From Gonapodya prolifera JEL478 (taxonomy: Eukaryota; Monoblepharomycota; Monoblepharidomycetes; Monoblepharidales; Gonapodyaceae), in assembly GCA_001574975.1 (NCBI GenBank), contig KQ965894.1, positions 1 to 13,265 of the forward strand: a stretch of 13,265 nucleotides of DNA, written 5' to 3'. Shown piece after piece: positions 8,626 to 13,265 of the stretch. Both the position numbers and the translations under genes were made by a program. Position 1 is the first letter of the stretch; each line of letters begins with the position of its first letter. The notes beneath the pieces were generated by a model that had not been told where the DNA came from, ran no database searches, and saw only the letters and a program-made list of their open reading frames with translations.

Positions 8626-9714
8626 TCACAAGACGTTGAAAGTGGCAAAGGTGAATATGGTTAAGGGTTCTTCCAGCTGAAGTGGCCAGGGCAAAGGGAT
8701 CGGTTGTGACCATGAATGAAACAGGATTTCGTAGAGGAAAATGTAGTGGAAATTTCTTGCTGCATTGATGTCTTGGTTCCAGATCTGCTTGCACCCATGA
8801 GTTGCGCATGATTTAGACAACAAAGAAAGTGTTAATTTAATCAAAAAAAAAGATTAAGAAAGCATGTCATTGAAACTCACCGCACGCCCCAAAGCTTCTG
8901 TCTAACCCTTGTTCATTTGGGAAATACTCATGGCACTGCGAGCACACCCAACTGGTCCTGAACTCATTGACCAGGACCACCGTCACACCTGCCAAAACAA
9001 ACATTTTTCAAATGAGCTTATTGGGGCTTGGAGGATGTCTGCAACTCAATGGGTGAAGACAGTGGCACCCCAGGCAATGACACACTTGGAAGAGTTCTTG
9101 CCACAAGTGAAGCAATGCACAATGAGGGCCAGTACATGCTGGTGGCCAGCTTTTGACTCAAAACAAAGTCTGCAAAGGAGACAGAATCAGGTTAGGTTGA
9201 CATGTCATTGGACATGAAACAGGGACAACTTACTTCTTCCACCAGTGCTTCCTATAAACCTCCAACATTTGTGCCCAGATGTTTGAGGAAGTATGTGAGG
9301 TACCGGTTTTGGCACAGTGGGTCCACAGTCTTGAACAATGGCATTCCCATGTTGATCTTTTGGATGGCGCAGTCCTGGAAGAATGAGACATATTTAGTTC
9401 TTTGTTATGTTTTACAAAGCAAGAAGTAGTGAGACTCACTGCACACTGTTGAACTTGGCCTTGTTGTGATACTCCTGAGTATTAAACTTGCTGAAACTCA
9501 TTGGCAGCTGCGAGTTATCATGAGGTCGGATGAAAGGGCAAGATTGTCAGTGTGGAAGGGAACATCCAGCAATGCATGGACCATGACCTTGTCACACCCA
9601 GGATCACACAAGCCACCAAGACAGCCTCAGAGATCATGTAGATCAAGGGGGCATTGGAGATAGTTCAGGAGCATCATGGCCTTGCCACTGGCAGAGGGTT
9701 TCTGCATGTGGACC
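8626..9714 (-). pseudogene. Fanzor (eukaryotic TnpB-like RNA-guided nuclease) relic
   Basis: Fanzors are eukaryotic homologues of TnpB, RuvC nucleases guided by RNA. Read on minus: MQKPSASGKAMMLLNYL, a TGA (9629-9627), then RuvC-I LCDPGCDKVMVHALLD with Asp at 9605-9603. A frameshift leads to LPMSFSKFNTQEYHNKAKF. Intron 9439-9375 (GTGAGT...CAG). NMGMPLFKTVDPLCQNRYLT, a frameshift, then IWAQMLEVYRKHWWKK. Intron 9233-9170 (GTAAGT...CAG). LCFESKAGHQHVLALIV and CVIAWGATVFTH, a TGA, a shift, then RuvC-II VTVVLVNEFRTSWVCSQC with Glu at 8965-8963. A third intron has donor 8880 and an unclear acceptor near 8811. Then CATHGCKQIWNQDINAARN, with RuvC-III Asp at 8772-8770. This order and the split zinc ribbon match the OrfB_Zn_ribbon family. 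Arg is replaced by Gln in the WNRD motif. The frame ends at TGA 8628-8626. Dead as it stands. Confidence 0.87.
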
Positions 9715-10503
9715 AAGTCAAGGGGATGTAGAGTACCATACCTTTGGGCTCTGACAATGTACAGTCCAATGTGTCACAGACTGTGGATTTGGAGGAAGAG
9801 GGAGGAGGCAAAGAAGATGTTTGTGGAGGTGGAGACATTGTATGAGACATAGATGAGAGTGAAGTAAGGTGATTGTCTGCAAGACGCAATATCAGAACAA
9901 GATAAGGTACAAAAATGAAGAAGCCATGATATATACACACCTTCCAACTCCTTCATTAACACCTTGAAGTCCTTGCACATGGTGTCATCCTCAGATGCTG
10001 GGTCCCAAATGCCAAACCCCAGTGATACAAATTGAGCTCACAGATTCCAACTCTGCAATTAAAACACAGTCTGGGTCAGTGCAACGTTGTCAAAGGCATC
10101 TCTGTCAAAATTGCTTTCCTCTTTGAAAGCGTCAGAGTTGAATGGGTCAATGAATGGTACAGAGGTGTGCAAGGCTGAATAAGACAAAAGAATGTTATGA
10201 ACAAACAAACCAGTATTTGCAGTTTCTTTCCATTTCCACTTATGCAGAGTCTTCATGGTCTTAGAACTCTAGATGATATGGAAAGAAAGAGTTAGATGAT
10301 GCAAATGGTCCCCAGAAGTTCAATGAACACACCTGCTTTGGAGAAGTCAAGAAGGAGCACACAATGGATCCATGCTTGGCTCTGTGTCCAGCCCATTTGC
10401 AAACCACCCAGGTTGGTGGTAAGTGGGAGTTCCAAGGGGATGACTGTCACACTGACATTCACTAATGTGCAATACATAGAGTAGTATGAGTGTTGGGTAT
10501 TAG
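9715..10503 (-). pseudogene. Probable upstream exons of the Fanzor relic
   Basis: This stretch has the same minus-strand signals as the core relic: CpG loss, TTGCAG and CCACAG acceptors, and GTGTGT donors. Readable pieces include a Ser/Pro-rich linker (SPPPQTSSLPPPSSSK, about 9780-9845), DTMCKDFKVLMKELEG (about 9935-9985) and NILLSYSALHTSVPFIDPF (about 10135-10195). Fanzor proteins have long, poorly conserved N-terminal regions, so these fit in place and style but cannot be assigned by motif. The upstream limit is unknown; a repeat copy starts at 10504. Confidence 0.4.
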
Positions 10504-10678
10504 CTACTGTGGCCATGGGTTTAGATGTGCACACCTGCAGGACATGCCCTAAGTTTGGCATCATGTTCCTGCAGGTGAGTTCCATGCACATTACAACTTG
10601 TTATGTATATTTGATCACACATACACGTTCCTGCAGTTTACAGGCTTGTGCAGCTCACTTAGGTTGTGTAGCAATGAC
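10504..10678 (+). repeat. Direct repeat, copy 1 (partner 12416-12588)
   Basis: About 175 bp matches 12416-12588 in the same orientation, with weaker similarity extending about 30 bp upstream. Many differences are C-to-T or G-to-A at positions that are CpG in the other copy (for example GGGCGTGCC there, GGACATGCC here), so this copy appears to be the more deaminated. It may be a fragment of an LTR or of a non-autonomous element; it has no coding content. Confidence 0.8.
10532..10577. repeat. Hairpin in direct repeat copy 1
   Basis: CACCTGCAGG (10532-10541) and CCTGCAGGTG (10568-10577) are perfect complements. Inside them, ACATG and CATGT also pair, as do GCC and GGC near the loop, giving a stem of about 17 pairs with small bulges. 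Confidence 0.75.
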
Positions 10679-11836
10679 AATGAGGGTAAGGGGGGCGGTA
10701 TTTGCAGTTCAAAGGCAAAGCCTGGAAATGCATACACAAGCTCAGTGAACACTCCCTAACATTGCAAGTCTTTGTGCTTAATCTCTCACCTTTTTGGCCT
10801 TGCAGCTCTGAAATATGGGGCCAAAAAGAAATAGGAGATTTATTTGATGAACTCCTCTTGTTGCTGCTTGTACAGATGGTGAGATTCCCATGTTTCCTTG
10901 ATTTGCTTGCACTCTCAAAGTTCTTGATGCTCTTGTGCAGAGAGAGCAGCTGTGCAATTGGAGATGGCAGTGGGGACAGGTTCAATAAAGGCAAGAATGG
11001 CATCAATGATGTCACAGGTTAAAGGTTGACAGAGAATGGAAGGAACAGAACTTGGTGGTGGAAATGACTGAGTCTGCAGAGAAGAAGGCACAAAAATGTT
11101 GAAAAGAAGACCTTAAAAGCACAACTGGGACATGACTCACAAGATAGTTTTCTGGACCACCTTATAGCCCCTGCAGAGCCTGAGTACCCACAGATCTTGA
11201 ACCATTGTCTAGTGCTGTGCATTTGACAGCCCAATTGATGTAGTGCCAGTCTGTTGTCCCAAATCATATGGATGCTGCGGCCCAGTGGGTGCGGGTGGTG
11301 GCGTACACAACACAATGGGTCTTGGTGGTAGTGGAGGGAACTCTCTGTTGTATTGAGAAAGGAGGAGGGAGAACACATTGTTTTGAAGAGTGATACCCAA
11401 ATTCTGGACCAGAGCAAGAAGCAGACCAGTTTATTGATGTAGGGTTGTGAGAGTGATGAAAGTAGTGGTCAGTGGAGTGGAGTGTAGAGGAGTGTGCAAG
11501 GAAGTGAAAAGAAAAATGATGAATTCAAAGTGAAAGGAGCGAAAGTCAAAGGCATCACACTCACTTGGGGTTGAAATCAACAGTGGCAGCACGTGGGTTG
11601 CTTTTCACATGTGCCCAACAATGACAAAACTGACAGCAAAACATCACATACCATTCCAAAAGAGATGATGCAACAGTTGCAGACTGGTTTCAAGACCTTG
11701 TGCGTGACTGTTTGACAAAAATCAAACATTGGGTTTGGATGACACAAAAGGGAAACCAGGTGATTTTGAATTTCTTTGCTGCTTGCACAGCCACAAACTC
11801 AGCCCTGCATTGTGATTCGACGTAATAAACATATGA
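10679..11836. other. CpG-depleted DNA without an assignable gene
   Basis: No frame here carries a recognisable domain. The plus strand is purine-rich at 11430-11530 (pyrimidine-rich on minus), which could be the promoter side of a minus-strand gene such as the Fanzor relic. Minus-strand frames at 11417-11019 and 11015-10659 are degenerate. CpG is rare and TpG/CpA common, as in the Fanzor relic, so it has probably decayed with it. Confidence 0.4.
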
Positions 11837-12049
11837 GTGCAACGTTTGCCAATTGAAGATTGGGCAGTGGTGACTTGGTTTGTAAGTGAGAATGGTCAAA
11901 CACAAAAGGATGCTGCAAGGGCTGTAGCAGAGTTTTACAGAGTGAAAGTTACACAGCAAACCATCTCCAATATTGTAAAACGAGTAGAAACAAGGCACAA
12001 GAAAGCAATGGGGATGAAATTGCAGCCTCCATCACCAAGTCTTCCATGA
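11837..12049 (+). pseudogene. Orphan helix-turn-helix fragment of a transposase (pogo/Tigger or Psq type)
   Basis: About 55 residues read as one DNA-binding module: RLPIEDWAVVTWFVSENG, then TQKDAARAVAEFY (first helix-turn part), then VTQQTISNIVKRVE (recognition helix with the typical TISxIVKR pattern). This resembles the N-terminal Psq/CENP-B-like HTH that precedes the DDE domain in Tc1/mariner-pogo-like transposases. There is no ATG: the frame is opened by GTG and preceded by an in-frame TGA. After residue 57 it loses resemblance and stops at TGA 12047-12049. No DDE catalytic domain follows, so it is a truncated fragment. A simple host HTH exon cannot be excluded. Confidence 0.5.
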
Positions 12050-12229
12050 CAAAACTGTTTGCACTTGATTGTATGTTGTAGTAAACGCATCATTACCCTA
12101 AAAAAAATGTCTGCAAGTGTTATTAACAATGTTTGCTGAACAAATTGTAAGCCCGATAAGTTGGGGCAAGGGTGCTTTGGTCAAGTTACCCAATATTCTC
12201 ATGCAAATGTGAAAAATGAAAGGCCCACT

Positions 12230-12346
12230 CATTAGAGAGGTTGCGCAGCACATTTTATTTTCACAATTGTAATTCAAGCCCGCACCTTGCGCCCGCCCAG
12301 CACACACAAATCCGATGCACACCAAACCATTCAAGACGATTCGTCT
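12230..12346 (+). repeat. Inverted dispersed repeat, copy 2 (partner 460-590)
   Basis: The plus strand here matches the minus strand of 460-590 from CATTAGAGAGG through CACCAAACCATTCAAGACG. It contains the 17-nt near-perfect palindrome CAAGACGATTCGTCTTG (12332-12348). The position of the start codon in copy 1 reads ATT here, and the downstream coding stretch is absent. It is 14 nt shorter than copy 1. Confidence 0.85.
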
Positions 12347-12415
12347 TGTCACCGTAGCCTCAGGTGACATCCATTGACATGGTATATATAGTGTGAGGTG
12401 TTAAGTGCTGTGCCA

Positions 12416-12588
12416 CTACTGTGGTCATGTATTTAGATGAGTGCACCTGCAGGGCGTGCCCCAAGTTTGGCGTCACGTTCCTGCAGGTGAGTTCTGTGTG
12501 TGCTACAACATATTATGTATGTATGATCAGATATATACACGTTCCTGCAGTTTACAGGCTCGTGCAGCTAGGTTCTGTAGCATTACGC
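12416..12588 (+). repeat. Direct repeat, copy 2 (partner 10504-10678)
   Basis: The less deaminated copy of the repeat, keeping several CpG sites lost in copy 1. It begins CTACTGTGGTCATG and includes three CCTGCAG blocks. It lies 358 bp upstream of the Gag-like start, so it could be part of a 5' LTR, but no LTR end or primer-binding site was identified. Confidence 0.8.
12444..12489. repeat. Hairpin in direct repeat copy 2
   Basis: CACCTGCAGG (12444-12453) pairs with CCTGCAGGTG (12480-12489). The inner CGTG/CACG pair corresponds to CATG/CATG in copy 1, so pairing is kept despite substitutions in both arms. Confidence 0.75.
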
Positions 12589-12945
12589 CAAACTTTCACG
12601 CCCCGTTCTTAGCTTATTGCAAGGCACAGAAGCTTTACTGGGACACGATTTTTTGCACAGACATACTTTCTTATTATATCTATCAGCGTGACGCGTCATC
12701 GTTGGATTTATTCAGCTCAGTGAGCCGTAATCTTGACTGGCAAAATTCCAACTGTGGAATCGCGGACCAAGAACCAAGCGTTATATCCATCGTTCTCAAC
12801 GGCCGTACGCGTGTTATAGATTCCATATTTCAACTTTAAACTTTCATTAGAATTGAACTATCTCTCGTTGAGTTACTAGCAGTTTTGTGAGCAAAGTTCA
12901 GCCATCATCAAATCTGCACCCATTATTGTTACACACACTACTCAA
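12589..12945 (+). promoter_or_regulatory. Leader of the Gag-like ORF, with two ACGCGT boxes
   Basis: No gene. Upstream of the ATG at 12946 are TGACGCGTCA (12689-12698), a perfect palindrome, and a second ACGCGT (12807-12812). ACGCGT is the MluI cell-cycle box bound by MBF in yeasts. A short perfect hairpin, ATTCCA/TGGAAT with a 4-nt loop, lies near 12745-12760. Whether this is LTR, untranslated leader or host DNA is not clear. Confidence 0.4.
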
Positions 12946-13265
12946 ATGGACTCATCTAGCAGTTCTCACACTCCTGATACACCGATTGATCAAAGCCGCT
13001 TGGCAAATGCCACTGAAGGGAATCAATCTGATGTCTTTGCTGCTTCCAATAGTGGGGTGCATATCCAGACACCTGCACCCCAACCTATTCATCCTACTTC
13101 TTCAGCAGAATTTTTAGAACGTTTAACTGGTACTGGCAATGTGTCTCNATTGGAGTTTCAAAATGTATTAGCCACTTTGAGGAGATTGGAATCCCAAGTG
13201 GTTATGATCCCAACCTTGCACTCTCAGGTCCAGGAACTTGAGAGGGAGAACCAAGAACTTCACCA
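12946..13265 (+). CDS. Gag-like N-terminus of a retroelement, cut by the window end (partial)
   Basis: ATG at 12946-12948 opens a frame that stays open to the window end (106 complete codons, one ambiguous because of N at 13147). The N-terminus is Ser/Thr/Pro-rich and disordered (MDSSSSSHTPDTPIDQ). From about residue 67 a heptad-like, Leu-rich segment begins (EFQNVLATLRRLESQV), ending QVQELERENQELH, a predicted coiled coil. A disordered tail plus coiled coil ahead of the capsid domain is common at the start of Gag in fungal Ty3/gypsy elements, and the surroundings are transposon-rich. No capsid, zinc knuckle or pol is visible because the window stops. It could instead be a host coiled-coil protein. 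The frame is intact, so this element may be younger than the pol relic at 591-1357, whose putative LTR it does not share. Confidence 0.5.
   Translation, partial: MDSSSSSHTPDTPIDQSRLANATEGNQSDVFAASNSGVHIQTPAPQPIHPTSSAEFLERLTGTGNVSXLEFQNVLATLRRLESQVVMIPTLHSQVQELERENQELH

Noticed and set aside
8900-11800. KDZ-type transposase, common in basidiomycete repeats
   Set aside because: The minus-strand motifs (DPG, NEFRTSxxCSxC, WNxDINAARN) are those of TnpB/Fanzor, and no KDZ signature was found.
10504-12588. CRISPR-like array suggested by repeated CCTGCAG blocks
   Set aside because: Only two copies about 1.9 kb apart in a eukaryotic context, each with an internal hairpin; no regular spacers.
12840-12945. 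Primer-binding site for the Gag-like element
   Set aside because: No clear TGG-initiated match to a tRNA 3' end was visible; GTTTTGTGAGC near 12883 is not convincing.

Overview
The window looks like an accessory region of a filamentous, probably basidiomycete, fungal genome. The reasons are short introns (about 60-100 nt) with GTGAGT/GTAAGT donors, a fungal PUF6/PUM3-type gene, chromovirus (Ty3/gypsy) debris, and a block with strong CpG loss of the kind left by cytosine methylation. One N (13147) suggests a draft assembly. The lineage is inference.

Layout. 1-2504 is transposon debris: a 65-residue N-terminal relic of a DNA-transposon protein on the minus strand, a 131-bp segment (460-590) that recurs inverted at 12230-12346, and the broken 3' end of a chromovirus pol gene (integrase C-terminus plus chromodomain) running into a polypurine tract and a possible LTR. 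2505-6450 is an island of ordinary host genes: a small NTF2-like protein on plus (2505-3065), and convergent to it a five-exon PUF6/PUM3 ribosome-biogenesis gene on minus (3221-6097, 855 residues by my splicing). From the divergent side of the PUF6 promoter starts an unrecognised plus-strand gene at 6451, which carries a 7-bp tandem duplication and further frameshifts and looks like a recent pseudogene.

8456-11800 is the most interesting part. On the minus strand there is a decayed, intron-containing Fanzor, the eukaryotic relative of the transposon-encoded RNA-guided nuclease TnpB. It shows, in order, the RuvC-I DPG motif, the long helical segment, the RuvC-II glutamate in NEFRTS, a zinc-ribbon CxxC and CxxxxC pair, and the RuvC-III WNxDINAARN motif. 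All three catalytic acidic residues survive, but stops and frameshifts kill the gene, and several defects are readable as CpG-to-TpG/CpA changes. A strong hairpin lies just beyond its 3' end, where the CpG-poor block begins.

10504-12945 mixes repeats: two direct copies of a roughly 175-bp repeat carrying a long hairpin, an orphan helix-turn-helix transposase fragment, and the inverted partner of the 460-590 segment. The window ends inside the start of a Gag-like coiled-coil ORF (12946 to end) of a second retroelement.

Functionally, only the NTF2-like gene, the PUF6 gene and perhaps the Gag-like ORF look able to make protein. The rest records successive insertions and decay of mobile elements around a small gene island.
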